From Gammaproteobacteria bacterium (GTDB taxonomy: Bacteria; Pseudomonadota; Gammaproteobacteria; JAADGQ01): DNA of 62,018 bases. This document shows positions 9,031 through 18,381 of the stretch, piece by piece. The stretch spans positions 1 to 62,018 of the forward strand of contig WFXF01000056.1 in assembly GCA_015490755.1 (NCBI GenBank), written 5' to 3'. The notes beneath the pieces were generated by a model. That model saw only the letters and a list, made by a program, of their open reading frames with translations, made no database searches and was not told where the DNA came from. Both the position numbers and the translations under genes were made by a program. Numbering within the stretch: position 1 is the stretch's first letter; the number at the start of each line of letters is the position of its first letter.

Positions 9031-10395
9031 ATGTTAAACAAGCCGCAGACTCGAACCTCATCACTGATTCAACGTGACCTTTCAGCGCTATGGCATCCAT
9101 GCACTCAAATGAAGGATCACGAATCTTATCCGATTATCCCCATTCGTCGCGGCAAAGGCATCTGGCTCGAAGATTTTGAGCGTAACCGCTACATTGACGG
9201 TATCAGTTCATGGTGGGTCAACCTGTTTGGTCACTCGAACCCACGAATAAACAGTCGTATCAAAGCTCAACTGGATACATTAGAGCACGTTCTGCTGGCC
9301 GGATTTAGCCACGAACCCGCCATCGAACTTGCACAACGCCTTGTACAAATCACTCCTTCCGGCCTTGAACGTTGCTTTTACGCCGACAATGGCTCTTCAG
9401 CGGTCGAAATTGCTATGAAAATGAGCTTTCACTATTGGCTCAATAAAGGACAAGCAAAAAAAACCAAGTTCATCACTTTAAGTAATGGCTATCACGGTGA
9501 AACTCTGGGCGCACTCTCTGTCGGCAATGTTGACCTGTATAAAAAAACCTATGGTCCACTGCTCATAGAGACAATTACTGTGCCTTCACCCGACTGTTAC
9601 AACAGAGAAGCAGGAGAATCGTGGAAAGAGTATTCAATACGCCAGTTTGAAGCGATGTCACAAGCGCTGGAAAAGCATTCGTCCGAAGTCTCAGCCGTCA
9701 TCATCGAGCCACTTGTACAGTGTGCTGGCAATATGAGGATGTACCACCCTATCTATCTCACACTCCTAAGAGAAGCATGTGACAATTATGGCGTACACCT
9801 GATTGCCGATGAAATTGCTGTTGGATTTGGACGAACAGGTACACTATTTGCCTGCGAACAGGCCGATATCACTCCAGACTTTCTCTGCCTCTCCAAAGGA
9901 CTTACTGGCGGTTATCTACCGCTCTCTGCCGTGCTCACCCACGAGTATGTTTACCAAGCCTTTTATGATGACTATGAAAACCTAACGGCTTTTTTGCATT
10001 CACACAGCTACACAGGCAACCCGCTCGGTTGCAGTGCAGCACTTGCGACTCTTGATATTTTTACCGAAGACGATGTACTGGGAAATAACCAAAAACTAGC
10101 GACTACAATGGCACAAGCCACTGCTCACTTCAGTGAACACCCCCATGTTGCAGAAGTACGTCAGCATGGCATGATTCTCGCCATTGAAATGGTGAAAGAC
10201 AAACAGACAAAAGCCTCCTTCCCATGGCAAGAGCGCCGCGGCTTAAAAATTTATCACCATGGTCTTAAAAATGGTGTATTGCTGCGCCCACTTGGTAATG
10301 TAATCTATTTCATGCCCCCTTATGTGATAAAAAAATCAGAAATAGAGCATATGGCTCGTATCGCCTTCGAGGGCATCGATCTGGCCACCCTGTAA
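9031..10395 (+). CDS. bioA: Adenosylmethionine-8-amino-7-oxononanoate aminotransferase
   Basis: Biotin synthesis enzyme. It uses S-adenosylmethionine as amino donor to make 7,8-diaminopelargonate from 7-keto-8-aminopelargonate. It is a 454-residue class III PLP aminotransferase. HPCTQMKDH near residue 22 and the SSWWVNLFGHSNP motif (59-71) are characteristic of BioA. D260 (LIADEIAVGFGRTG) contacts the pyridine nitrogen and K289 (LSKGLTGG) is the predicted Schiff-base lysine. It begins 24 bases after the tRNA. No other bio genes are in the window, so the pathway is split in this genome. Confidence 0.94.
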   Translation: MLNKPQTRTSSLIQRDLSALWHPCTQMKDHESYPIIPIRRGKGIWLEDFERNRYIDGISSWWVNLFGHSNPRINSRIKAQLDTLEHVLLAGFSHEPAIELAQRLVQITPSGLERCFYADNGSSAVEIAMKMSFHYWLNKGQAKKTKFITLSNGYHGETLGALSVGNVDLYKKTYGPLLIETITVPSPDCYNREAGESWKEYSIRQFEAMSQALEKHSSEVSAVIIEPLVQCAGNMRMYHPIYLTLLREACDNYGVHLIADEIAVGFGRTGTLFACEQADITPDFLCLSKGLTGGYLPLSAVLTHEYVYQAFYDDYENLTAFLHSHSYTGNPLGCSAALATLDIFTEDDVLGNNQKLATTMAQATAHFSEHPHVAEVRQHGMILAIEMVKDKQTKASFPWQERRGLKIYHHGLKNGVLLRPLGNVIYFMPPYVIKKSEIEHMARIAFEGIDLATL

Positions 10396-10407
10396 TTTAA
10401 ACTCACC

Positions 10408-11136
10408 ATGCGTATTCCTAGAATCTATACCGATCAGACCTTGATCTGCGAACAAAATATTATTCTTGAAAATACTGCAGCCAACCATATTCATCGTGTA
10501 TTACGTCTCAAGACAGGTTCTGAACTGACTCTGTTTAATGGCTTGGGCGGTGAATATAAAGCAATGATCAAATCCATTGATAAACGCCAGGTCACCGTAA
10601 AAGTTACGCACCACAATACCAAGGAGATAGAATCCCCACTGAATATCACACTGGTTCAAGGAATTTCCCGTGGCGAACGCATGGATTATACCATTCAAAA
10701 AGCAGTCGAACTGGGCGTGACCCGCATCGTACCGCTCAAAACCCGGCGCTGCATTGTTAAGCTTGATGAAATTCGAGCCAAAAAGAAAATCAAGCACTGG
10801 CAAAAAATTATCGTCAGTGCTTGTGAACAGTGCGGCCGGAATCAAATTCCAACCATTGAAAACATCACCTCTTTTGAAAAATGGCTTGCAGAGCAACACC
10901 AAGCCTTCAATCTTATTTTAGACCCTACTGCAACCCTCAAAATTACAGAGTTGAAAAAGCCATCAATCGCCATTAACTTATTTGTTGGGCCGGAAGGCGG
11001 ATTTGATGACAAAGAACTTATCCTGGCACAAACACACCAATATACCTGTATACGCCTCGGCCCTAGAATATTACGCACTGAAACAGCACCAATAACAGCA
11101 CTCAGCGCATTACAAACATTATGGGGTGATCTATAG
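10408..11136 (+). CDS. rsmE: 16S rRNA (uracil-1498-N3)-methyltransferase
   Basis: SPOUT-class methyltransferase of 242 residues that methylates U1498 in 16S rRNA. An N-terminal PUA-like part (VLRLKTGSELTLFNG) precedes the trefoil-knot domain with VQGISRGERMD, LFVGPEGGF and the C-terminal LGPRILRTETA loop, which binds S-adenosylmethionine. It lies 12 bases after bioA in the same direction and 42 bases before gshA. rsmE next to glutathione synthesis genes is a familiar order in proteobacteria. Confidence 0.95.
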   Translation: MRIPRIYTDQTLICEQNIILENTAANHIHRVLRLKTGSELTLFNGLGGEYKAMIKSIDKRQVTVKVTHHNTKEIESPLNITLVQGISRGERMDYTIQKAVELGVTRIVPLKTRRCIVKLDEIRAKKKIKHWQKIIVSACEQCGRNQIPTIENITSFEKWLAEQHQAFNLILDPTATLKITELKKPSIAINLFVGPEGGFDDKELILAQTHQYTCIRLGPRILRTETAPITALSALQTLWGDL

Positions 11137-11178
11137 TCACTCCATGCCCTAACCAGAAAAATAAAAGCGAAATTAAAT

Positions 11179-12465
11179 ATGCCTAACTCGCACAAGGTTC
11201 CACACTTAACAACCTCTCTCAGCGGCCCGCTGCTGGAGCTGGAGAAACACTTACTGGAAAACCAGACCCAGATAGAAACATGGTTTCGACACCAGTGGCT
11301 TGAAACACCAGCCCCCTTTTATGCCTCCGTCGATCTGCGTAACTCAGGCTTCAAACTCGCCCCCGTTGATACCAATCTTTTTTCCGCGGGATTTAACAAT
11401 CTAAACTCGGAATTTACCCCGCTTTGCATTCAAGCGATTCAGTCCGCAGTTGATCATATTCAACCGACAGCGAGTAAAATTTTAATCATTCCAGAAAATC
11501 ATACCCGCAACACTGGCTATTTAGAAAGTCTCGCCGCATTGTGCGAGGTGATTACTCAGGCCGGTTTTGAAGTTCGTATTGGCTCTCTTCAAACCGATAT
11601 GGAACAACCCAATGAAATCAAACTACCTTCCAAACGTACAATCACTTTGTACCCATTAATAAAAACAGGTGACAAAATTGGCACAAAAAAATTTGAACCT
11701 CATCTGATTTTATTAAACAATGATTTAACCGATGGTCGCCCTGCTCTTCTTGAGAATATTCAGCAACCTCTAACCCCTCCCTTAGGTATGGGATGGTCGA
11801 CTCGTCTGAAATCGAGTCACTTTATTCATTACCACCATATCGCAGAGCAGTTTTCAGAGATGATTGATATTGATCCCTGGTTGATTAATCCCATGTTCCG
11901 CCAATGCGGTGAAATCAACTTCATGAAACGTGAAGGTGAAGAGTGCCTGGAAAAAAATGTCGCCGCACTGCTCAAGGCGATCCAGAAAAAATATGATCAA
12001 TACGGTTTAACCGAAAAACCTTTTGTCATCATTAAGTCTGACTCTGGAACCTATGGTATGGGGGTCATGACGGTCTATTCAGCTGAAGAGGTCAAATCTC
12101 TAAACCGTAAACAACGCACCAAAATGGCTTCAAGCAAAGGTGGGGGCAATGTTGAGCGTGTCATCATACAAGAAGGTGTTTATACCTTTGAAACCTGGGG
12201 AAGCGATGGGGCGGTCGCTGAGCCTGTTGTTTATATGATTGATCATTTTGTCGTCGGTGGGTTCTACCGTGTGCATACGGGGCGCAGCAGCAGCGAAAAC
12301 CTTAATGCAGCCGGCATGCACTTTGAACCCCTAGAGTTTGCATCATGCTGCAATACACCCGACCGAAGAATGGAGCCCGATGCCGAACCCAATCGCTTTT
12401 ATGCCTATGGTGTAATTGCACGTCTGGCTCTGCTTGCTGCTTCACGCGAGATTGCTGAAGTATGA
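11179..12465 (+). CDS. gshA: Glutamate-cysteine ligase, Thiobacillus ferrooxidans type
   Basis: First step of glutathione synthesis, joining L-glutamate and L-cysteine with ATP. This 428-residue protein does not look like the E. coli GshA. Overall it matches the family first named from T. ferrooxidans, with VDLRNSGFKLAPVDTNLFSAGFNN near the start and FVIIKSDSGTYGMGVM (ATP-grasp-like) near residue 285. The gene overlaps gshB by four bases (ATGA), so the two should be translationally coupled. No strong Shine-Dalgarno is visible upstream. The assignment rests on remembered family pattern and on the gshB partner. Confidence 0.9.
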   Translation: MPNSHKVPHLTTSLSGPLLELEKHLLENQTQIETWFRHQWLETPAPFYASVDLRNSGFKLAPVDTNLFSAGFNNLNSEFTPLCIQAIQSAVDHIQPTASKILIIPENHTRNTGYLESLAALCEVITQAGFEVRIGSLQTDMEQPNEIKLPSKRTITLYPLIKTGDKIGTKKFEPHLILLNNDLTDGRPALLENIQQPLTPPLGMGWSTRLKSSHFIHYHHIAEQFSEMIDIDPWLINPMFRQCGEINFMKREGEECLEKNVAALLKAIQKKYDQYGLTEKPFVIIKSDSGTYGMGVMTVYSAEEVKSLNRKQRTKMASSKGGGNVERVIIQEGVYTFETWGSDGAVAEPVVYMIDHFVVGGFYRVHTGRSSSENLNAAGMHFEPLEFASCCNTPDRRMEPDAEPNRFYAYGVIARLALLAASREIAEV

Positions 12466-13421
12466 ATAATAAAACCATAAATATCGGTATCGTCATGGAT
12501 CCGATTCAATCAATCAAGCCCCATAAAGACAGTTCACTCGCCATGCTGATCGAAGCCCAAAAGCGTGGTTGGAAACTTCGTTACATGGAGCTGAATGACC
12601 TCTATCTGCGTAATGGTCAACCCTACGCCGAGCTTCAGAATCTCACGGTTCATGACAATAACGAACACTGGTTTGAACTGTCAAAGCGGCGCAGCCAGCA
12701 TCTGAATACGCTGGATGCCATCCTCATGCGTAAAGATCCGCCTTTTGATATGGAGTACATTCACAGCACGTACCTGCTCGAACAGGCAGAACGCGCTGGA
12801 GTGCTGGTCGTCAATAAAGCACAAAGCCTGCGTGATGTGAATGAAAAGCTGTTTACTTCATGGTTTCCTCAATGTACGCCACCCACACTGGTCACACGCA
12901 ACGCTCATGAAATTCGTAAATTTTTAGCCGAGTTTGGTGACATCATCTTAAAACCATTGGGTGAAATGGGAGGCGCTTCTATTTTTCGCGTACGCTCCGA
13001 TGACCCCAACATCAGCGTCATCATCGAAACCATCACTCAACATGCCAACCGCTACATCATGGCTCAGCGCTATATCCCCGAAATACTGGAAGGGGATAAA
13101 CGTATATTAATGGTTAATGGTGAGCCTGTTCCTTACGCACTGGCGCGAATTCCGGCTAAAAATGAAACACGAGGAAATCTCGCCGCAGGCGGGCGTGGTG
13201 AAGGAGTTGAGCTCAGTGAGCGTGACCGCTGGATTTGTGAACAAGTTGGCTCCACTTTGCGTGAACGAGGGTTACTGTTTGTTGGCCTTGATGTCATTGG
13301 AGACTATCTCACAGAGATCAATGTCACCAGCCCGACCTGCATTCGCGAACTGGATAAAATCTACTCACTCAACATCAGCGCACAACTTATGGATTGTATT
13401 GAAACAAAAATCAGACCGTGA
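12462..13421 (+). CDS. gshB: Glutathione synthase
   Basis: ATP-grasp enzyme of 319 residues that adds glycine to gamma-glutamylcysteine. Recognisable segments are GIVMDPIQSIKPHKDSS (substrate side), LMRKDPPFD, LKPLGEMGGASIFR (ATP-grasp loop), NETRGNLAAGG (glycine-rich lid) and EINVTSPTCIREL near the end. Its length fits E. coli GshB (316). It overlaps gshA by four bases and apbE by four bases (GTGA). Confidence 0.96.
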   Translation: MNNKTINIGIVMDPIQSIKPHKDSSLAMLIEAQKRGWKLRYMELNDLYLRNGQPYAELQNLTVHDNNEHWFELSKRRSQHLNTLDAILMRKDPPFDMEYIHSTYLLEQAERAGVLVVNKAQSLRDVNEKLFTSWFPQCTPPTLVTRNAHEIRKFLAEFGDIILKPLGEMGGASIFRVRSDDPNISVIIETITQHANRYIMAQRYIPEILEGDKRILMVNGEPVPYALARIPAKNETRGNLAAGGRGEGVELSERDRWICEQVGSTLRERGLLFVGLDVIGDYLTEINVTSPTCIRELDKIYSLNISAQLMDCIETKIRP

Positions 13422-14452
13422 CTGGAAAATTTTTTATAGCACTCTGCGTTGTATTACTCTGCGCCTGTAGCCAGCCTACAGAGCCGCCATCCGTTTACGA
13501 GGAACGGCTTTATGTCTTCGGAACACTGATTGATATATCAATACAAGGAGAAACAGAAGACAAGGCACGCCAAGCGGTTTCAGCTATTTCAAAGCAGTTT
13601 AATGCCATGCATCAACAATGGCATGCCTGGCAACCTGGTCGACTGGCTGATATCAATCAAGCTCTGGCGACTGGTAAAAGCATTACTCTGATTGAATCAG
13701 AAAAAAAATTCATCCGACAAGCATCAAACCTCTCCATCAACAGTGACCATCTATTTAATCCGGCCATCGGCCATTTAATTGGCTTATGGGGGTTTTTAAG
13801 CGATGAGCATAACAGACACCCCCCAACAAAATCGTCAATCGAAAAGCTCGTAACGTTTCAACCTACAATGGCTGATTTAAGTTTTTCCAATCTCCAGCTT
13901 TCAAGTAAAAATCGACATGTCAAACTGGACTTTGGTGGCATTGCAAAAGGATATGCCGTTGACCTGGCGATTAACAAATTAAAATCACTCGGCATTCATA
14001 ATGCCATTGTCAATACGGGAGGAGATCTACGAGCCATCGGCAGCAAAGGTCAGCAGCCTTGGCGTATCGGCATTCGCCACCCTCATCAAACAACACCTCT
14101 GGCTTTCATTGAAACCCGGGGGGACGAAGCGATCTTTACTTCGGGCGATTATGAACGCTACTTTACTTATCAGGAGCAACGCTACCATCACATCATTGAT
14201 CCACGTACGGGCTATCCTGCAACGGGTGCGACTTCGGTCACTGTTATTTGCAGTAACGGTCTGCTTGCTGATGCAGCCGCGACAGCGCTACTCATCGCCG
14301 GCCCGGAACAGTGGCAAAAAATAGCCTTGGCAATGGGCATCGATCAAGTTATGCTCATCGACCAGAAAGGCACTGTATATATAACTTCTAAGATGGCAAA
14401 ACGAGTTCACTTTATGGAAGAGCCCGTCCTCCAGATTGTAAAAATCTTATGA
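13418..14452 (+). CDS. apbE: ApbE-family FAD:protein FMN transferase, lipoprotein
   Basis: Attaches FMN covalently to threonine in periplasmic or membrane flavoproteins such as NqrB, NqrC or RnfG. The 344-residue protein starts with a lipoprotein signal peptide; the lipobox LCAC places the lipidated cysteine at C17. ApbE motifs follow: DFGGIAKGYAVD, NTGGDLRAIGSK, SGDYERYF and HIIDPRTGYPA. The start is GTG inside the gshB stop region, so it belongs to the gshAB operon. No Nqr or Rnf genes are in the window, so its target lies elsewhere. Confidence 0.93.
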   Translation: MTGKFFIALCVVLLCACSQPTEPPSVYEERLYVFGTLIDISIQGETEDKARQAVSAISKQFNAMHQQWHAWQPGRLADINQALATGKSITLIESEKKFIRQASNLSINSDHLFNPAIGHLIGLWGFLSDEHNRHPPTKSSIEKLVTFQPTMADLSFSNLQLSSKNRHVKLDFGGIAKGYAVDLAINKLKSLGIHNAIVNTGGDLRAIGSKGQQPWRIGIRHPHQTTPLAFIETRGDEAIFTSGDYERYFTYQEQRYHHIIDPRTGYPATGATSVTVICSNGLLADAAATALLIAGPEQWQKIALAMGIDQVMLIDQKGTVYITSKMAKRVHFMEEPVLQIVKIL

Positions 14453-15330
14453 CCACAACCCCTCATATCACTTCGAATGATCGAATCAGCATGACTATTT
14501 TTTTAGCCATCGCGATTCATGCCATTATTATTTTAGGTGTCACCTTCAACCTGAAACAGGTGGAAGATGAAACTGACAGACCATTACCCACTATGGAAAT
14601 CACCCTGGTACACCATTCAAGTGAAAAAACAGTTACAGAGGGAGATTTTCTTGCCCAGGTCAGTCAGGAAGGGGGCGGCAGCAGTGAAGAAAAATTACGC
14701 CTTTCCAGTCCTGTTTCAATACCATCTATTGCAGTGGAACCCAGCGATAGTGATACCATATTGCCTCCCACCTCTCCGCAAAGCACAATTCAGCAATCAG
14801 ACCCAACGGTTATAGCACACTCAAAATCTGACTTTAAATTACAGGAAAATAAAGAACCAGCCAAAGCTGCGCCAGAGACTATGGATGCTGCCGAACTAAT
14901 CAAATACGGAATGAAGATAGCCAGCCTGCAAGCGGAAATCAGTCAAGAATTACAAACGCTTACGATGAAAAAGGGAGAGCGTACGATATCAGCCACCAGT
15001 ACTCTCGCTTATCGTGATGCAGCTTACCTGGAAGCCTGGCAGTCAAAAATAGAACGTATAGGAACACTGAACTACCCGGAAGAAGCCAAGCGCCGAGCCA
15101 TTGTTGGCCGTTTAACTGTAGATGTTGCAATAAACCCAGATGGTAGCGTAGAAAAGGTTACAATTTTACAACCATCGGGGCATAAACTATTAGATGATGC
15201 TGTTAAACGTATCGTTCAACTAGCTGCACCTTTCGCCCCCTTTTCTGAAGAAATGCGTAAAGATACAAAAATTTTACACATTCAACGAACATGGAAATTT
15301 TTACCTAATAATAATTTTGAAGCAAGATAA
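14449..15330 (+). CDS. TonB-family energy-transducer-like protein
   Basis: A 293-residue protein with one N-terminal membrane segment (about residues 15-34), a long low-complexity periplasmic linker rich in Ser, Pro and Gln, and a C-terminal TonB domain: NYPEEAKRRAIVGRLTVDVAINPDGSVEKVTILQPSGHKLLDDAV (in two adjoining stretches). TonB proteins pass proton-motive energy from ExbB-ExbD to outer-membrane transporters. No exbB or exbD is nearby. It overlaps apbE by four bases (ATGA) and closes the gshA-gshB-apbE operon. Whether it serves iron uptake or some cell-envelope role cannot be told from sequence. Confidence 0.8.
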   Translation: MTTTPHITSNDRISMTIFLAIAIHAIIILGVTFNLKQVEDETDRPLPTMEITLVHHSSEKTVTEGDFLAQVSQEGGGSSEEKLRLSSPVSIPSIAVEPSDSDTILPPTSPQSTIQQSDPTVIAHSKSDFKLQENKEPAKAAPETMDAAELIKYGMKIASLQAEISQELQTLTMKKGERTISATSTLAYRDAAYLEAWQSKIERIGTLNYPEEAKRRAIVGRLTVDVAINPDGSVEKVTILQPSGHKLLDDAVKRIVQLAAPFAPFSEEMRKDTKILHIQRTWKFLPNNNFEAR

Positions 15331-15382
15331 GGGCTTTTAGACCATATTTGGCCTCTACCAATAAGTGGGTACTCATCTGGTT

Positions 15383-15400
15383 CCCATGCTCCCGCGTGGG
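15383..15400. repeat. Small GC-rich palindrome between tonB-like gene and fbp
   Basis: CCCATGC, loop TCCC, then GCGTGGG: a 7-bp stem with one T-G wobble, inside TTCCCATGCTCCCGCGTGGG. It lies 52 bases after the tonB-like stop in a convergent gap and may serve as a terminator. It resembles short dispersed palindromes common between genes of some proteobacteria; that comparison is from memory. Confidence 0.5.
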
Positions 15401-15423
15401 GGCGAGAAAAAATTCTCCATAAT

Positions 15424-15462
15424 AAAAAAGCCCCGATACCAAAAAGAAGCATCAGGGCTTTC
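15424..15462 (-). terminator. Intrinsic terminator of fbp
   Basis: On the minus strand, AAAGCCCTGATGC pairs with GTATCGGGGCTTT (two mismatches) and runs into a six- to seven-T tract. It lies about 24 bases beyond the fbp stop. Confidence 0.75.
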
Positions 15463-15485
15463 AGATGATCAGGTGCGATAATTAC

Positions 15486-16493
15486 TTATGCATCTTTATG
15501 ATATGAAACCACACGCTCAACCTCATTCTTCGAACCAAGAATGACAGGAACACGTTGATGCAGACCATCAGGCTTCACCTCCATAATACGTTCACGACCG
15601 GTTGAGCAAGCACCTCCTGCCTGCTCAACAATCATAGACATTGGATTGGCTTCATACAACAAACGTAATTTGCCCGCTTTCGCTGGATCTTTTGAATCTT
15701 TAGGATACATAAAAATACCCCCGCGAATCAGAATACGGTGCACTTCCGCTACCATCGAAGCCACCCAACGCATGTTGAAGTTTTCCCCGCGAGGCCCCTC
15801 TTTACCTGCCAGACACTCTTCGACATAACGCCGAACAGGCTCTTCCCAAAAACGCATATTAGAAGCATTGATTGCAAATTCTCGTGTATCTTCAGGAATC
15901 GTCATGTTTGGATTGGTCAAAATAAATTCACCAATATTTTGATCCAGAGTAAAACCATTCACACCATTTCCGGTCGTTAATACCAGCATGGTAGATGGCC
16001 CATATAACGCATACCCACCACAGACCTGCTCAGTGCCTGGCTGTAGAAAATCTTCAGCCGTTGGATTTTCTACCCCTTCAGGACAGCGCATAATTGAAAA
16101 AATGGTTCCCACTGAAATATTTACATCAATATTTGATGAGCCATCCAAAGGATCAAAAACCAACAGATATTTACCTTTTGGATATTGCTTTGGAATCGGA
16201 TAGATATCATCCATCTCTTCAGAAGCCATCGCCGCCAGGTTCCCTGACCACTCATTGGTCTGAGTAAAAATATCGTTAGTGATAATATCCAGCTCTTTCT
16301 GGGTCTCTCCTTGAATATTTTCACTCTCGGCAGCACCAAGAATACCGATCAAATTTCCGCGATTGACTTCATTAGAGATCACCTTGCAAGCAGTCACAAT
16401 ATCGTTAAGAAGCGAAGTAAATTCACCGCTCGCTGTTGACAAGCCACGCTGCTCCTCGATAATAAATTGAGTAACAGAAGTACCATTATGCAT
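15486..16493 (-). CDS. fbp: Fructose-1,6-bisphosphatase, class I
   Basis: Hydrolyses fructose-1,6-bisphosphate to fructose-6-phosphate in gluconeogenesis and, where present, the Calvin cycle. The 335-residue length is normal. The metal-binding signature [12 protein letters not shown] is intact, as are the upstream glutamates in [10 protein letters not shown], and [19 protein letters not shown] near the end. ATG is preceded by AAGGAAA. It is monocistronic, with its own terminator and a predicted promoter at 16562-16590. No Calvin-cycle genes are alongside. Confidence 0.97.
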   Translation of the reverse strand: MHNGTSVTQFIIEEQRGLSTASGEFTSLLNDIVTACKVISNEVNRGNLIGILGAAESENIQGETQKELDIITNDIFTQTNEWSGNLAAMASEEMDDIYPIPKQYPKGKYLLVFDPLDGSSNIDVNISVGTIFSIMRCPEGVENPTAEDFLQPGTEQVCGGYALYGPSTMLVLTTGNGVNGFTLDQNIGEFILTNPNMTIPEDTREFAINASNMRFWEEPVRRYVEECLAGKEGPRGENFNMRWVASMVAEVHRILIRGGIFMYPKDSKDPAKAGKLRLLYEANPMSMIVEQAGGACSTGRERIMEVKPDGLHQRVPVILGSKNEVERVVSYHKDA

Positions 16494-16561
16494 AGAGCTT
16501 TCCTTTTGTATTGCTAAATTTGGAGTTAAAAGTTGAGTCTAAAAAGATAATTTTTGACAAA

Positions 16562-16590
16562 ATTATGCAGTTTTTCCGCTTAATTAGCAA
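16562..16590 (-). promoter_or_regulatory. Predicted sigma-70 promoter of fbp
   Basis: On the minus strand, TTGCTA (16590-16585) and CATAAT (16567-16562) are separated by 17 bases, about 70 bases upstream of the fbp ATG. Confidence 0.45.
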
Positions 16591-16754
16591 TGTATGCGAA
16601 TAAATGCCTCTAAAATAGAGTTGTTTGTGATATTTGCCTCATTTTTTCCATACAATTCAGCTATTGTTCATGCCCACTGTTTGTGGATCAATCTCAATCA
16701 TTAAACATACCACCCGATACAAGAAAAATTGATACGCCAATCTAGAGCACTTAA

Positions 16755-18038
16755 ATGAAGGATCACTTCAGGTATGCATTTCTACGCCCATTTGGTGATG
16801 AAAAGCTCGTACCTCACAGCAAGCACTATTTAAACAGTATAGCCATTATTATTTTCTTGATCGCTACACTCTGCAGTGTCGCCAGTGGGTTTATTGCATG
16901 GCAATGGTTATCCGCACAATTCGAGCCGCTTGCTCTTTACATCATGCTTATTTCCTTTATTATTTTATGGTTACTTGGCACAAAAACGGTTACCTATGAA
17001 CTACCAAGCACCTTAAGAACAACTCAAAAACTGCGGATTCTTTTTTTAAGCCGTAAAGGATGGGAGTTTAACTGGCGTTTCCTGATACTCATTATTTTCT
17101 CAATTTTTACTGCACCCACACTATTTACGCTCGCACTACTCCCAGCTATTGATCAATTTAATCAACAACAGTTTTCTAATGAAAAAATTCAGCGTTTACA
17201 AAAATCAGAGTCTGACTACAACCAAAGTCTAAAACTAATTAATAAAAATATTGAAGAAAAGAGAGATACCTTTGATCTTCTTGTCAATGAAGAAGGTGGT
17301 GAAAATGTTGACGACATCAATTTAACGATAAAAAGTCTGGAACGTCTTGAGCAGGAAAAGTTTCATTTATTACAAGAGTTTTCACAAGAAGATGCCCAGC
17401 TCAAGCAGTCGACATTGGCAGATACACGACAGCTATTCAAACTATTATCATTACCTTCTAATATCAACAACATTCAAAAAGCATTACTAGAAAATCAGAC
17501 ACACTGGAAATATTCGTTATTAAAGATTTCTTGCTCGATTTTTCCTGTTTTACTCGTTATTGCCCTACTACTTTTTAAGCTTTTCCAGCCAAAATCGGTA
17601 TCTTGCTATCTAAACCAGAAGCTAGAAACAAAAATAGAGATCGAACCAAAAAGCAACCCTGCTCACAAACATGTTAATAATAAAAACTCTCTATCAATCG
17701 CTTCACTTCTCAGCTCAAACAATGCAAACCTGCCAATTTTTACACAAGAAAATTTGCAAAAAGAGGTATTGTCGCCGAATAAAGTCACATTACTCAGAGA
17801 AAAAAGAGCTGTTGTTCTATCTGAAATCAAGGCACTTAGACATAACTTTAGCTCACAAAACATAACAAAAGAGCTATTCACCCAAAAGCTCGATACTCTT
17901 GAAACAGACATAGAAGTACTATCTGATAAAATTTTAAAAATACTTTTAAGTGACGCTGAAACAGCATTAACTACGTATAGTAATGAAAGTAATAGTGCAA
18001 AAACACAAAAAAATACCAAAGAGCTATTAAATGCCTGA
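16755..18038 (+). CDS. Uncharacterised membrane protein with long coiled coil
   Basis: 427 residues, not recognised. Four hydrophobic segments are predicted at about 26-50, 58-75, 108-130 and 254-277. Between the third and fourth is a polar, Gln/Glu/Lys-rich stretch (about 141-225) with coiled-coil character, and a second heptad-like stretch follows near 345-400. There are no catalytic or nucleotide-binding motifs. The arrangement of a helical stalk between membrane hairpins suggests a structural or sensing role, which is inference only. It stands alone, divergent from fbp and 55 bases before rpoZ. It is more AT-rich than its neighbours by eye. Confidence 0.75.
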   Translation: MKDHFRYAFLRPFGDEKLVPHSKHYLNSIAIIIFLIATLCSVASGFIAWQWLSAQFEPLALYIMLISFIILWLLGTKTVTYELPSTLRTTQKLRILFLSRKGWEFNWRFLILIIFSIFTAPTLFTLALLPAIDQFNQQQFSNEKIQRLQKSESDYNQSLKLINKNIEEKRDTFDLLVNEEGGENVDDINLTIKSLERLEQEKFHLLQEFSQEDAQLKQSTLADTRQLFKLLSLPSNINNIQKALLENQTHWKYSLLKISCSIFPVLLVIALLLFKLFQPKSVSCYLNQKLETKIEIEPKSNPAHKHVNNKNSLSIASLLSSNNANLPIFTQENLQKEVLSPNKVTLLREKRAVVLSEIKALRHNFSSQNITKELFTQKLDTLETDIEVLSDKILKILLSDAETALTTYSNESNSAKTQKNTKELLNA

Positions 18039-18055
18039 CAGAAATTTTGTATACT
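18027..18055 (+). promoter_or_regulatory. Possible promoter of rpoZ-spoT
   Basis: TTAAAT (18027-18032) and TATACT (18050-18055) are spaced by 17 bases. They overlap the 3' end of the upstream membrane-protein gene. The -10 is good and the -35 is weak. Confidence 0.35.
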
Positions 18056-18093
18056 TCCATCACTGAACGATTAAATCATAATGAGGAACAACT

Positions 18094-18363
18094 ATGGCGC
18101 GCGTCACTATTGAAGACTGCCTTGAGCATATCCACAGCCGATTCGAGTTAGTTTTGGTCTCTTCTAAAAGAGCACGTCAACTAGCAAATGGCGCAGAAGC
18201 ATTGGTTGAATGGGAAAACGACAAGCCAACTGTTGTTGCACTACGTGAAATTGCTGCTGGAAAAATCAATGCAAGCATTCTCAATGATATCTCTGCAAGA
18301 GAACATGCAGAAGAATCTTTAGTGAGTGAAGAAGAGTTACAAACCGCCCTGCAACAAAGCTAA
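18094..18363 (+). CDS. rpoZ: RNA polymerase omega subunit
   Basis: Omega subunit, 89 residues (E. coli 91). It begins [30 protein letters not shown], the conserved N-terminus that wraps the beta-prime subunit and, in E. coli, forms ppGpp site 1. GAGGAAC precedes the ATG. The downstream gene spoT makes and degrades ppGpp, the usual neighbour in gammaproteobacteria. The stop codon is in the same frame as spoT (see findings). Confidence 0.97.
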   Translation: MARVTIEDCLEHIHSRFELVLVSSKRARQLANGAEALVEWENDKPTVVALREIAAGKINASILNDISAREHAEESLVSEEELQTALQQS

Positions 18364-18381
18364 ACAATTTCTCAACCTGCT

